NCBI GenBank assembly: GCA_017861475.1
Contig: JAGFXV010000035.1
Location: 1 to 8,850 of the forward strand
DNA from: Bacillota bacterium
GTDB taxonomy: Bacteria; Bacillota; Syntrophomonadia; Syntrophomonadales; Syntrophomonadaceae
Direction: 5' to 3'
Length of the DNA: 8,850 nucleotides
Shown: positions 1-6,573 of the stretch, in pieces
Layout of the letters: each line of letters opens with the position of its first letter
Numbering within the stretch: the stretch's first letter is position 1
Program-made: the position numbers and the translations under genes
Notes under the pieces: generated by a model
Told to the model about the DNA's origin: nothing
Seen by the model: only the letters and a program-made list of their open reading frames with translations
The model's database searches: none

Positions 1-47
1 TTGACTTGCTTTCTGAGGCGCAAGTCAAGAACCGTCCCCAACTTGCG
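1..47. repeat. Palindromic repeat R1 (GGGGACGGTTC loop), after ytpB
   Basis: Two mutually exclusive hairpins share the bases at 20-25. One pairs 1-9 (TTGACTTGC) with 20-28 (GCAAGTCAA). The other pairs 19-25 (CGCAAGT) with 41-47 (ACTTGCG) around a loop holding AGAACCGTCCCCA. That loop is the same core seen in R3 and R4, so this is a diverged member of the same family. It begins 10 bases after the ytpB stop. It could act as a transcript-end hairpin, but no T-tract is visible before the window ends. Confidence 0.65.
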
Positions 48-56
48 TGAATGGCA

Positions 57-1148
57 TTAAAAGAATCTACGCACCAGGGCGCAAAGACGGTAGACGTGCC
101 AAGTGTTGGGGCCGGATTCATTCAGTAAGGTGGCGGCGGTTTTCTGCATCCTCTGCCGCTTTACCTTCTGATCAGACAGGTACATGGCCAGCAGACCTTC
201 AACAACCGTGCGGGTAAAAGTCGGATTTTCGAGGTGAGTAAGACGGATATGAGACTGACGGATGAAATACTTCAGCCGCTCTTCCATGGCTGCATCGTCC
301 TGATAGTAAAATGTGAAATTAAGATCACTGCCTTGCCGGTCTTCTTCCCGGTCGATAAAATAATCAAGTAGGATGTGCAGCCCGCAGATCCAGGGAAAAT
401 ATGTGTCCCTGACCGCCATCACCTGTTCATGGCTGACTTCACTGCGAACAGCCAGGGTAAACAACGCAAAAATAGCCAACGTGGATCCACTGGCTGCAGC
501 AAATTCCTGCCAGAGAATACCCCCATAGCTGGCTGTTTCAGTCTCAGCCCAACTGATCAGTTCCTGCTCACGAACAGCCCAGTCAATATGCTTTCTGACC
601 TGCAGTTCTATGTACAAACCGGCCAACTGCAGTACATCAGCCTGCACCGCCACATATGAAGGCAGCTTTTCCAGACACTTGCGGCAGGCATCGACCAGAC
701 TTTCCAGGTAGCCGCCGTCATCCCGGTGAGGATAATATTTATAATAGTCACTCTTTATCGCATCAGGTTGCAGCGCATCCAGTAATGATGCATGCAATTG
801 TCGGAATGCATTGCCGTCCAGGCAATCATTGCGATCACAGAGATTGTCCAGATAATCGCAGATGGTCTGATATGCGGTGATCAGTTGGATCAGAATTTCT
901 TCATAATCATCAGCGCCCAGGGCGAAAACCGATCCTCCGTAGCAATGGAAATCTTTGTTTTTCAAACTGCTCAGAGCCTGATCCGCCAGGGCAATGTCCG
1001 GACATTGGGCAGCCTGACTGCGCCAATGTTGCAATCTTTTTTTTACCCGAGGCAATACACGGAAAATATAATGGGCCAGCATCTTCTGCTGGCCTGGCCA
1101 GGAGCGGACAAAATCAACTTTGGGAAATACATTTATAGACATATTCAT
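57..1148 (-). CDS. ytpB: YtpB-like tetraprenyl-beta-curcumene synthase (DUF2600 family)
   Basis: This is a predicted class IB terpene cyclase, 363 aa. In Bacillus subtilis, YtpB converts heptaprenyl diphosphate into the C35 monocyclic terpene tetraprenyl-beta-curcumene. The protein shows the two Asp-rich motifs expected for Mg-diphosphate binding: DYLDNLCDR at about residues 98-106 and DYFIDREEDR at about 262-271. A long helical domain lies between them. I chose the ATG at 1148 because it overlaps the stop of the upstream polyprenyl synthase as ATGA and has an AAAAGGAA ribosome-binding site about 11 bases ahead. A second in-frame ATG lies two codons later. The frame stays open for 57 more codons upstream (to 1319), but that extension only reads through the neighbouring gene and is probably not translated. 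The substrate-supplying enzyme being next door strengthens the call. Family membership is confident; the exact product is inferred from the family and may differ. Confidence 0.9.
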   Translation of the reverse strand: MNMSINVFPKVDFVRSWPGQQKMLAHYIFRVLPRVKKRLQHWRSQAAQCPDIALADQALSSLKNKDFHCYGGSVFALGADDYEEILIQLITAYQTICDYLDNLCDRNDCLDGNAFRQLHASLLDALQPDAIKSDYYKYYPHRDDGGYLESLVDACRKCLEKLPSYVAVQADVLQLAGLYIELQVRKHIDWAVREQELISWAETETASYGGILWQEFAAASGSTLAIFALFTLAVRSEVSHEQVMAVRDTYFPWICGLHILLDYFIDREEDRQGSDLNFTFYYQDDAAMEERLKYFIRQSHIRLTHLENPTFTRTVVEGLLAMYLSDQKVKRQRMQKTAATLLNESGPNTWHVYRLCALVRRFF

Positions 1149-2146
1149 GAACTGCTCAGTTCCTTTTCCACTGGCATCAAATCCGTACGCATACTGCGAT
1201 AGTAATTTTCCAGCAAATATTTGCCCATATCCATGATCTCTTTGCGAGCAGGGCCGGAAGGCAGTTTGTCCAAACGCTCCAGACCACGGGTTATAAAATG
1301 ATAGGTTAGCTGCAGGCAATCATCGATGGATCCGCTTTTGATCAGTGCTTCTGTAATGGCATCAATATTGGCATCATCAAAGGCTCTTTCGCCAATGATG
1401 GAATGTATCCACGATCCATAATTACTATCACGCAACAAATGAATGACCGGCAGGGTAATATTTCCTTCCCGCAAATCGCTGCCACAGGGCTTGCCCAGCC
1501 TGGCTCGGTCGGACATGAAGTCCAACAGATCGTCAATAATCTGATAAGCATACCCCAAGCATAATCCAAATTCCTCCAGGGAGGAGGCTTCATCATCCGG
1601 CATGGAACAGCTCAAGGCACCGATCTTGCAACAGGACGCAAACAAACAGGCAGTTTTGCCATAACTTTTTTCCAGGTAATCCTCCTTACTGATCTGCATA
1701 TCAAAAGCCAGCTGCATTTGTTTGATCTCCCCGGCGCACATGGTTTGAATGGTGCTGGTCAGGTTATCAAGGATTCCCTGCTGGTTGTAACGATTGACCA
1801 GCTTAAATGCTGTGGCGAACAGATAATCACCGGTCAATACACTGGTCTGGTTCCCGTATCGGCTGTTCAGGCTTTCCCGACCTCTTCTGCAGTCAGACTG
1901 ATCAATTACATCATCATGTACCAGCGATGCCAGATGAACAAGTTCGACTGCTGCGGCCATATCGATTACCAATTGCGAGTCATGCGGGTATAGCGAAGCG
2001 GACAGAAAAACCAGCCGAGGTCGCAACATTTTGCCGCTGCCGGTCAACAAATACTCGATGATCCTGCTAATTTCTTCGTTTTGTCCGATGAGCACTTCAT
2101 GAATGCGCTGGTTAATAAGATCTGCGGGAAATGGATAAAGAGTCAA
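1145..2146 (-). CDS. Long-chain trans-polyprenyl diphosphate synthase (HepT/heptaprenyl synthase component II-like)
   Basis: This enzyme condenses isopentenyl diphosphate onto an allylic primer, supplying long prenyl chains for quinones or, here, for the terpene synthase encoded next. Counting from the TTG at 2146 (333 aa, normal for the family), the first Asp-rich motif DDVID is at about 78-82 followed by RRGR. TGDYLFA, a GEI-x-Q segment and GKTACLFASC follow. The second Asp-rich motif DDLLD is at about 205-209, then LGKPCGSDL and GNITLPV. The residue five before the first motif is Ala, compatible with a long product. No HepS-type small subunit gene is in the window. The start is uncertain: the frame stays open to a TTG at 2287, but its first residues would come from repeat R2. 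The TTG at 2146 gives the family-like N-terminus MTLYPFP yet lacks a clear ribosome-binding site. The gene overlaps ytpB by 4 bases. Confidence 0.88.
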   Translation of the reverse strand: MTLYPFPADLINQRIHEVLIGQNEEISRIIEYLLTGSGKMLRPRLVFLSASLYPHDSQLVIDMAAAVELVHLASLVHDDVIDQSDCRRGRESLNSRYGNQTSVLTGDYLFATAFKLVNRYNQQGILDNLTSTIQTMCAGEIKQMQLAFDMQISKEDYLEKSYGKTACLFASCCKIGALSCSMPDDEASSLEEFGLCLGYAYQIIDDLLDFMSDRARLGKPCGSDLREGNITLPVIHLLRDSNYGSWIHSIIGERAFDDANIDAITEALIKSGSIDDCLQLTYHFITRGLERLDKLPSGPARKEIMDMGKYLLENYYRSMRTDLMPVEKELSSS

Positions 2147-2258
2147 AGCTTTTTGATTCGGTCTGATGGCAAACTCCCCCGTTCCATAACTTTTGCAGTT
2201 ATTTTTGCCATCACGGATATAAACTATACCGCGCAGTAAAGACCATCCTCGACCGCAG

Positions 2259-2288
2259 AAAAGTTGACAAATGGGGTACGTCCCCAAC
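2259..2288. repeat. Palindromic repeat R2, half-copy with GGGGTACGTCCCC core
   Basis: It starts AAAAGTTGACAAATGGGG and continues TACGTCCCCAAC, matching R5 (8339-8369, opposite strand) almost base for base. It lacks the right arm (TGTCA...) that R5 has; instead the sequence runs into unrelated bases and then R3 at 2297. It lies upstream of the polyprenyl synthase gene. The longest open frame of that gene begins inside this repeat, which is a reason to distrust that start. Confidence 0.7.
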
Positions 2289-2296
2289 CGACCATT

Positions 2297-2337
2297 TCAA
2301 AGTTGACAAAAAGGACCGTCCCCACTGTCAACTTTGA
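2297..2337. repeat. Palindromic repeat R3 (12-bp stem, GGACCGTCCCC loop)
   Basis: A perfect 12-bp inverted repeat, TCAAAGTTGACA at 2297-2308 and TGTCAACTTTGA at 2326-2337, around a 17-base loop containing GGACCGTCCCC. It is nearly identical to R4 in arms and loop and has the same orientation. R3 and R4 therefore bracket repeat copy A as a direct pair. The family resembles dispersed REP-like palindromes of Bacillota; that link is from general knowledge, not from a search. Confidence 0.85.
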
Positions 2338-2607
2338 TGGCAGAACCCGTTCAGAAAACGTAACGAGAGGTTTATGCTTTAGCTGGCGCCGGGGAGAAGG
2401 CGGTAGCCGTGCGCTTAATTCCACGTGGGAAGAACAGTAACAACCTTAGAAAAGAAAACGAGCACGGATTACTAGACTATCAGCTTTATCAAATCTTACG
2501 GTGAAACAAATGTAAGATAATAATGCGGACCTGATGAGTCAAGAGACCGTACCCCAAGCGGGCTAATGCATAAACCTCAGACAAGACACTCGCTGATAAT
2601 ATAACAA
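2336..2607 (+). repeat. Structured repeat element, copy A (candidate non-coding RNA or MITE-like element)
   Basis: Homologous to copy B on the other strand, from GATGGCAGA at 2336 to CTCAGACAA near 2584, roughly 85% identical by eye with a few small gaps. Conserved pairings include an outer stem 2367-2383 with 2562-2578 (16 of 17 pairs). A hairpin pairs 2385-2389 with 2411-2415 and encloses a GGC/GCC mini-hairpin with loop GGTA. Another pairs 2493-2499 (ATCTTAC) with 2512-2518 (GTAAGAT). A helix crossing the outer stem pairs 2478-2484 (TATCAGC) with 2592-2598 (GCTGATA). It has no conserved reading frame: the frame open in copy B stops here after eight codons. Bordered by R3 and R4. I do not recognise a named RNA class. 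Together with R2-R4 it fills the gene-free stretch 2147-2679. Confidence 0.75.
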
Positions 2608-2646
2608 AAAAGTTGACCAAAAGGACCGTCCCCACTGTCAACTTTT
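2608..2646. repeat. Palindromic repeat R4, possible terminator of the murT-gatD unit
   Basis: Arms AAAAGTTGAC (2608-2617) and GTCAACTTTT (2637-2646), 10 bp, enclose CAAAAGGACCGTCCCCACT. Read on the minus strand, the direction of gatD, the hairpin ends in a run of six T (2611-2606) about 70 bases after the gatD stop. It could therefore work as an intrinsic terminator. The bases preceding it on that strand, 2649-2666, hold another short inverted repeat, AACTCAAA with TTTGAGTT, whose two-base loop is tight. Terminator activity is an inference; membership of the repeat family is clear. Confidence 0.75.
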
Positions 2647-2679
2647 GAAACTCAAACCTTTGAGTTAACTGCAGCTCCT

Positions 2680-3426
2680 TCAGGTGATATTGGGGAGGAT
2701 TTTGTTTTTGACTTGCTGGTGGGCGAAGTTTTCAATGGTGTCATCGAGGATATTGGTGATGGGCAAACCGCGGCGGGCAGCCATGGCTTTGATAAAAAAG
2801 TCGGCGATGCGAGGGTTTTTGGGCAGCAACGGACCGTGCAGATAGGTACCGATCAGATTTTTGTACCATAGTCCTTCACTGTAGTCTTCGCCGTTGTTGC
2901 CATGACCTCTGACAACGGTGCCAAACGGTTTTAGTTTTTTATCGCACAGATAGGTACGGCCACCGTGGTTTTCAAAACCTACCACACTGGTCTTCTGTCC
3001 GTCTATTTCACTTTCAATGAGAATGTTGCCAATCAGTCGACCAGGACGTCCTTCCGTATAAAGGTCGAAAAAGCCCAGGCCTTTCAGCATAGTCCCATCC
3101 ACTGCTTTATAGTACTGACCCAGCAATTGATACGCACCGCAAATGCACAGCGCCGGTAAACCGTTTTCGATTTCCTGCAGCAAATTTTCCACTTTGGTCA
3201 GCAGATCATTATAGACAAGGCCCTGCTCCCGGTCGGAGCCGCCACCCATAAAAATCATATCGATGTTGGGGAAATCAATCAAGTCATTAAGGCTGAGCTG
3301 ACGTATTTCGCAATCGTAACCATAGCCACGGATACGCTTCTGCAGACAGAGCAGATTACCGCGATCGCCGTACAGGTTCATCAGGTCAGGATACATATGA
3401 GCAATGACAAATTTTTCGGTCATCAT
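2680..3426 (-). CDS. gatD: Lipid II isoglutaminyl synthase, glutaminase subunit GatD
   Basis: This is a class I glutamine amidotransferase of the CobB/CobQ-like type, 248 aa. It hydrolyses glutamine and passes ammonia to MurT, which amidates the alpha-carboxyl of D-Glu in lipid II at the inner face of the membrane. The nucleophile is Cys96 in ALCICGAYQLLG, and the catalytic His is His197 in GTYLHGP. The N-terminal half has the MYPDLMNLYGDRGN block typical of GatD, and MGGGSDREQ lies at about 60-68. The FENHGG motif at 151-156 is also characteristic. The ATG at 3426 overlaps the murT stop as ATGA and sits right behind a strong purine-rich ribosome-binding site (GGGAGGAGGGGA) inside the end of murT. 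That implies translational coupling and equal subunit output. It is the last gene of its transcription unit, with palindrome R4 about 35 bases after its stop. Confidence 0.95.
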   Translation of the reverse strand: MMTEKFVIAHMYPDLMNLYGDRGNLLCLQKRIRGYGYDCEIRQLSLNDLIDFPNIDMIFMGGGSDREQGLVYNDLLTKVENLLQEIENGLPALCICGAYQLLGQYYKAVDGTMLKGLGFFDLYTEGRPGRLIGNILIESEIDGQKTSVVGFENHGGRTYLCDKKLKPFGTVVRGHGNNGEDYSEGLWYKNLIGTYLHGPLLPKNPRIADFFIKAMAARRGLPITNILDDTIENFAHQQVKNKILPNIT

Positions 3427-4823
3427 TCCCCTCCTCCCTTCTGTTGTTGCCTGGACTCTGTCTGAGCTATCCCGCCGGATTGCTTCTGCATCTTCAGCAT
3501 GATCTGCCGGCAGGAGAACAGGGCCGTATAAGTACAGAGGATAAAAGCCGTTCCCCCCTCCTCAGCGATAGCCAGGGCAATGCCTTCCTGCAGGCGAGAT
3601 TCGATACGGATATCGTCCGTGGAATAACCTGCATACTTTATGCGCAGGGCAATATCTCCGCTGCGTTGTCCGGAACAAATAATTTTACTGATCCTGGCTT
3701 CAGGACGGGCAACGGTCTCCACGTCGGCGTCCCAGATCCATGAGATGTCGCGGCCGTCGGCGGCGTTATCATTCAGGGCAAAAAAGAGGCTTTTTTCTGC
3801 CGGGTCGAGCAGCAGCATGCTGAGGCTCTGGTTGAGACCGGTAGGGTTTTTGACCAGCACCAGCAAACAAGGTTTGCCGGCGATCATAAATTTTTCCATC
3901 CGACCGGCCCGGGGCTGATAATTGAAAATAGCTCGCTGGATAACATCGTCATTAATTCCCAAACGTTTGCCCACGGAAACGGCAGCCAGGATGTTGTAGG
4001 CGTTGTAGAATCCCTGATAAGTACTCTGCAGTCCGAGGTCGTTAATGGTGAAATGTATGCCCGGGTCCATTTTCAGACTATGGCCGGTGAAATTTAAAGC
4101 AGCATTGTGATTGGCACAGTTGGGGCAGTGGTATTGGCCCAATTGGGCATAATGATAGCGCTCATAACTCAGCACATGTCCGCAAAACACGCAGTAACGT
4201 CCCTCGCGGCTGTCAGCGCTGGTCAACTCATCATAAATCGTATCACCAAAGCCGTAAAACCAGCATTTAAGTCCGGTGTGGGACGCAAAATCACTTTGCA
4301 GCGGATCATCAGCATTGAGGATCAGTTCGAGTCTGCTGCCCTGCACTGCATTTTTGATCAGATTGATGGTGTGATCCAGTTCCCCATACCTGTCCAACTG
4401 GTCGCGAAAAAAATTGGTAATAATGAGCATAGTCGCTTCTACTTCCTGCAGCAGCAGCGGCACATTGGCTTCATCGGTCTCCAGCAGGGCGTAATCAAAG
4501 GTACGCTGTCCGGATAAACTGGTGGCTTTGATGAAGGCGGTGGTGATGCCTGTCAGCATGTTGGCGCCGGCCCGGTTATGTACATAGGTGCTGGCGTTTT
4601 CGCGGAATATCTCGGCAATCATATTGCTGGTGGTGGTTTTTCCATTGGTGCCGGTAACGATGATAATCCCGTTTTGGATGTGCCCGGCCAAGGCAGTCAG
4701 GATGTCCGGATAGATTTTTCTAGCCAGTTGGCCGGGAAAATCAGTGCCTTGATTGCCGGCGATACGGCTGAAATATATGGCAAGTTTTCCGACGATAACG
4801 GCAATAATCAGGCGTAAGCTCAT
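3423..4823 (-). CDS. murT: Lipid II isoglutaminyl synthase, Mur-ligase subunit MurT
   Basis: This is a Mur ligase-family protein (466 aa) that activates the D-Glu carboxylate of lipid II with ATP and amidates it using ammonia from GatD, giving D-isoglutamine in the stem peptide. Amidation promotes transpeptidation in many Gram-positive bacteria. Visible features in order are: a hydrophobic N-terminus (residues 3-18), the ATP-binding loop GTNGKTTT (58-65), and ETDEANVP (115-122). The four-Cys ribbon characteristic of MurT, inserted in the Mur central domain, uses Cys211, Cys214, Cys233 and Cys236. The C-terminal DUF1727 domain carries DNAADGRDISWIWD (352-365), which holds the conserved Asp thought to complete the catalytic site with GatD. 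The ATG at 4823 has GGAGAGGG about 9 bases ahead. It lies 36 bases after the glycosyltransferase gene and overlaps gatD by 4. The last residues (about 446-466) are polar, Gln/Gly-rich and probably not structured. Confidence 0.95.
   Translation of the reverse strand: MSLRLIIAVIVGKLAIYFSRIAGNQGTDFPGQLARKIYPDILTALAGHIQNGIIIVTGTNGKTTTSNMIAEIFRENASTYVHNRAGANMLTGITTAFIKATSLSGQRTFDYALLETDEANVPLLLQEVEATMLIITNFFRDQLDRYGELDHTINLIKNAVQGSRLELILNADDPLQSDFASHTGLKCWFYGFGDTIYDELTSADSREGRYCVFCGHVLSYERYHYAQLGQYHCPNCANHNAALNFTGHSLKMDPGIHFTINDLGLQSTYQGFYNAYNILAAVSVGKRLGINDDVIQRAIFNYQPRAGRMEKFMIAGKPCLLVLVKNPTGLNQSLSMLLLDPAEKSLFFALNDNAADGRDISWIWDADVETVARPEARISKIICSGQRSGDIALRIKYAGYSTDDIRIESRLQEGIALAIAEEGGTAFILCTYTALFSCRQIMLKMQKQSGGIAQTESRQQQKGGGE
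3427..3438 (-). promoter_or_regulatory. Strong ribosome-binding site of gatD inside murT
   Basis: GGGAGGAGGGGA lies immediately before the gatD ATG, within the last codons of murT (which translate as the KGGGE end). It fixes the gatD start at 3426 and suggests coupled, high-rate translation of the small subunit. Confidence 0.7.
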
Positions 4824-4859
4824 GGCAGTATTCCCTCTCCCCTGTTTACGGCGGCTGGT

Positions 4860-6053
4860 TTAGTTGTTGAACCAGTTGCTTACATTCAATAAACGGTTGT
4901 AACGATACGTATGGCCTTTGCGCAAGCGTTCGTATATATCTTCCAGCCGAAGTGCCATGCTGCGTGCAGACAATGACTCAGCCTTAAGCAGCGCATTTTT
5001 TTGTAAATGCTGATATAAAATGTCATCGTTCAGTACCCGACAGACAGCCGAGGCCAGTTCCCCTGTATCCAAATTCGTTAAAATTCCGTCCACGCCGTCA
5101 TCGACCATATCCTGCACACCGCTGGCGCGTACCGCTACTACCGGCAGACCACAGGCCATAGCTTCAGTTAAGACCAGTCCCTGGGTTTCAGTCAGGGATG
5201 AAAAAACAAACAGGTCGGCGGAGTGGTAGACGTTGACCAGTGTATCATAAGGCACGGCACCGGTAAAGACTACATCCTGGGAGCTCAGTCCCAACTGGCG
5301 ACACAACGTTTTTAATTCATCCTCCAATGGCCCTTGGGCGGTCAGCACCAAGGTCGTCCGGGGCATTGTATCTTTAACGATCCTAAATGTTTCAATTAAA
5401 AAAGGAATGTTTTTTTCCTTGGTCAAACGTCCTACGAACAGCAGTATCCTGTTTTCCGGCGGAATATCAAAATTGGCCTTTAACCAGCCTGAATCTCCGT
5501 TTTCAAATTTCTGCAGCGGGATGCCGGTAGGTATGACCGAAACCGGTTTGCGAACTTCGTTTTCCTTAATAATCGCACGAATGTCTTCCGACGGCGTGAT
5601 AATATGGTCGCAGTGATTGCAGAAGGTTCTGCTGTATTTGATGGTGACCTCTTTGGCCAGGTCCTGGGCGACCGGAACGTAATGAACATACTGATCATAA
5701 CGGGTATGATAGGTAAAGACCAACGGAATATTATATTTACGTGCATAGCGAAGCCCCACCCGTCCCATGATCATGGGCGAATGTACATGAATAATATCCA
5801 GGCGCAAATGTTTGACCAGCGTACCTAGTCCAGGATAAATAGGGATCGCCAGCGTGAAATCGTTATTGGTAGGAGAGGGTACCGAATAAAAGCGGTACAC
5901 ATTGCGTTCTTCGTCCTGGTAATGGGGATAACTGGGTGCAAATATATGTACTTCATGACCCAGTAGGGTCAATTCATCTCTGAATGTTGTGATTGAAGTA
6001 ACTACACCGCTGGTATAAGGTTTGTAACTGTCGGTGAATATTCCTATTCTCAA
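4860..6053 (-). CDS. GT4-family glycosyltransferase, possibly diacylglycerol glucosyltransferase-like
   Basis: This is a retaining GT-B glycosyltransferase of family GT4, 397 aa. The N-terminal acceptor domain opens with RIGIFTDSYKPYTSGVVTSI, including the glycine-containing loop near the nucleotide sugar. It also contains HVHSPMIMGRVG (89-100) and TYHTRYDQYVHY (114-125). This N-terminal pattern resembles Bacillota enzymes that glycosylate diacylglycerol to make glycolipid anchors, but the acceptor cannot be proved from sequence. The C-terminal donor domain has VGRLTKEKN (207-215) and the E-x7-E signature, Glu289 and Glu297, in TETQGLVLTEAMACG. There is no signal peptide or obvious membrane span, so it is likely cytosolic or peripheral. 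The start is TTG at 6053, supported by AAGGAGG seven bases ahead; no ATG is near. The gene lies 39 bases after the zinc-finger gene and 36 before murT, probably in one operon, which points to an envelope role. Confidence 0.88.
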   Translation of the reverse strand: MRIGIFTDSYKPYTSGVVTSITTFRDELTLLGHEVHIFAPSYPHYQDEERNVYRFYSVPSPTNNDFTLAIPIYPGLGTLVKHLRLDIIHVHSPMIMGRVGLRYARKYNIPLVFTYHTRYDQYVHYVPVAQDLAKEVTIKYSRTFCNHCDHIITPSEDIRAIIKENEVRKPVSVIPTGIPLQKFENGDSGWLKANFDIPPENRILLFVGRLTKEKNIPFLIETFRIVKDTMPRTTLVLTAQGPLEDELKTLCRQLGLSSQDVVFTGAVPYDTLVNVYHSADLFVFSSLTETQGLVLTEAMACGLPVVAVRASGVQDMVDDGVDGILTNLDTGELASAVCRVLNDDILYQHLQKNALLKAESLSARSMALRLEDIYERLRKGHTYRYNRLLNVSNWFNN

Positions 6054-6060
6054 CTTGTAC

Positions 6061-6067
6061 CCTCCTT
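6061..6067 (-). promoter_or_regulatory. Ribosome-binding site deciding a TTG start (GT4 gene)
   Basis: AAGGAGG on the minus strand, seven bases upstream of the TTG at 6053. No ATG or GTG in the frame lies closer, and the family N-terminus RIGIF begins right after this codon. The non-ATG start is therefore well supported. Confidence 0.75.
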
Positions 6068-6092
6068 GGTGTGTACTATATTCCTTTGAAAA

Positions 6093-6545
6093 TCAATCCT
6101 GAAATACTTCATAGGAAGTGCCCGGGAAAGATTGTTCCACGTCGGATATAACTGCGGGCTCTGGCGCAATCTCATAATCGGTATGATAAGCCCCGTCATA
6201 TTGATGCGCACAGCGGGAGCAAAGAGTGGTGTTGACCAGCCGTTCCAAACGGCGAGGTTCAATGGGATGTCCGCAATGGGAACAAATCTGTCCCATTCCC
6301 TGCGCGCTGCGGTTAATAGCATCATTTACTTTTTCCAGTTCAAACTGCAACAGTTCTAGAATCCCCAGTTCTTTTTCCCGCTCAAACAGGTCTGTTGCCT
6401 GGTCGCCGGGATGTTGGTCATAAGCTGACAATTCGTCATTCCATTCCGCCATCGGCGTTGAAACGTTGTCAATTTTATTTTTAATTAGCTGCTCCAGTTC
6501 CTGTTTCTTAGCATATAACCTCTGCATATCGTCCATATATGCCAC
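6093..6545 (-). CDS. YteA-like TraR/DksA C4 zinc-finger protein
   Basis: This is a small protein (150 aa from the GTG at 6545) of the DksA/TraR zinc-finger superfamily, YteA-like branch. The N-terminus (about 4-30) is a charged coiled-coil-like helix. It is followed by LSAYDQHPGDQATDLFEREKELG (39-61), a block typical of YteA proteins. A second helix then leads to the C4 finger with Cys88, Cys91, Cys109 and Cys112 (CSHC and CSRC). DksA relatives insert a coiled coil into the RNA polymerase secondary channel. YteA proteins are associated with spore-formers, but their exact role is unknown. Two starts are possible: GTG at 6545, or ATG at 6536 behind a GGTGG. The GTG makes the longer product, and its only upstream purine run is the weak GGAAAGA. 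The gene lies 28 bases after the DUF5665 gene, inside the apparent operon. Confidence 0.85.
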   Translation of the reverse strand: MAYMDDMQRLYAKKQELEQLIKNKIDNVSTPMAEWNDELSAYDQHPGDQATDLFEREKELGILELLQFELEKVNDAINRSAQGMGQICSHCGHPIEPRRLERLVNTTLCSRCAHQYDGAYHTDYEIAPEPAVISDVEQSFPGTSYEVFQD

Positions 6546-6573
6546 CTGTCTTTCCAGTTAATCTGAAAAGCGG

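Noticed and set aside
1149..1319. 57-codon N-terminal extension of ytpB
   Set aside because: It lies wholly within the polyprenyl synthase gene. The ATG at 1148 with an ATGA overlap and a ribosome-binding site gives the family-length protein.
2147..2287. 47-residue N-terminal extension of the polyprenyl synthase
   Set aside because: Its first residues are encoded by repeat R2, it lacks family similarity, and it exceeds the usual length of about 320-330 aa.
2224..2424. 66-codon minus-strand open frame spanning R2, R3 and part of copy A
   Set aside because: It runs through palindromes and the repeat edge, has no ribosome-binding site and resembles no protein I know.
2531..2547. Hammerhead-ribozyme-like CTGATGA followed by a GTC-AAGA-GAC hairpin in both repeat copies
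   Set aside because: After the small hairpin the required GAAA is absent (CGTACCCC follows), and no matching third stem with a cleavage site is seen. The match is limited to the CTGATGA box.
2336..2607. Group I or II intron, T-box, cobalamin riboswitch or TnpB/IscB guide RNA as the identity of the repeat
   Set aside because: I could not find a group II domain V hairpin, group I P7 core, T-box sequence or B12-box. There is no adjacent tnpB, iscB or reverse transcriptase gene. The pseudoknot alone is not enough to name a class.
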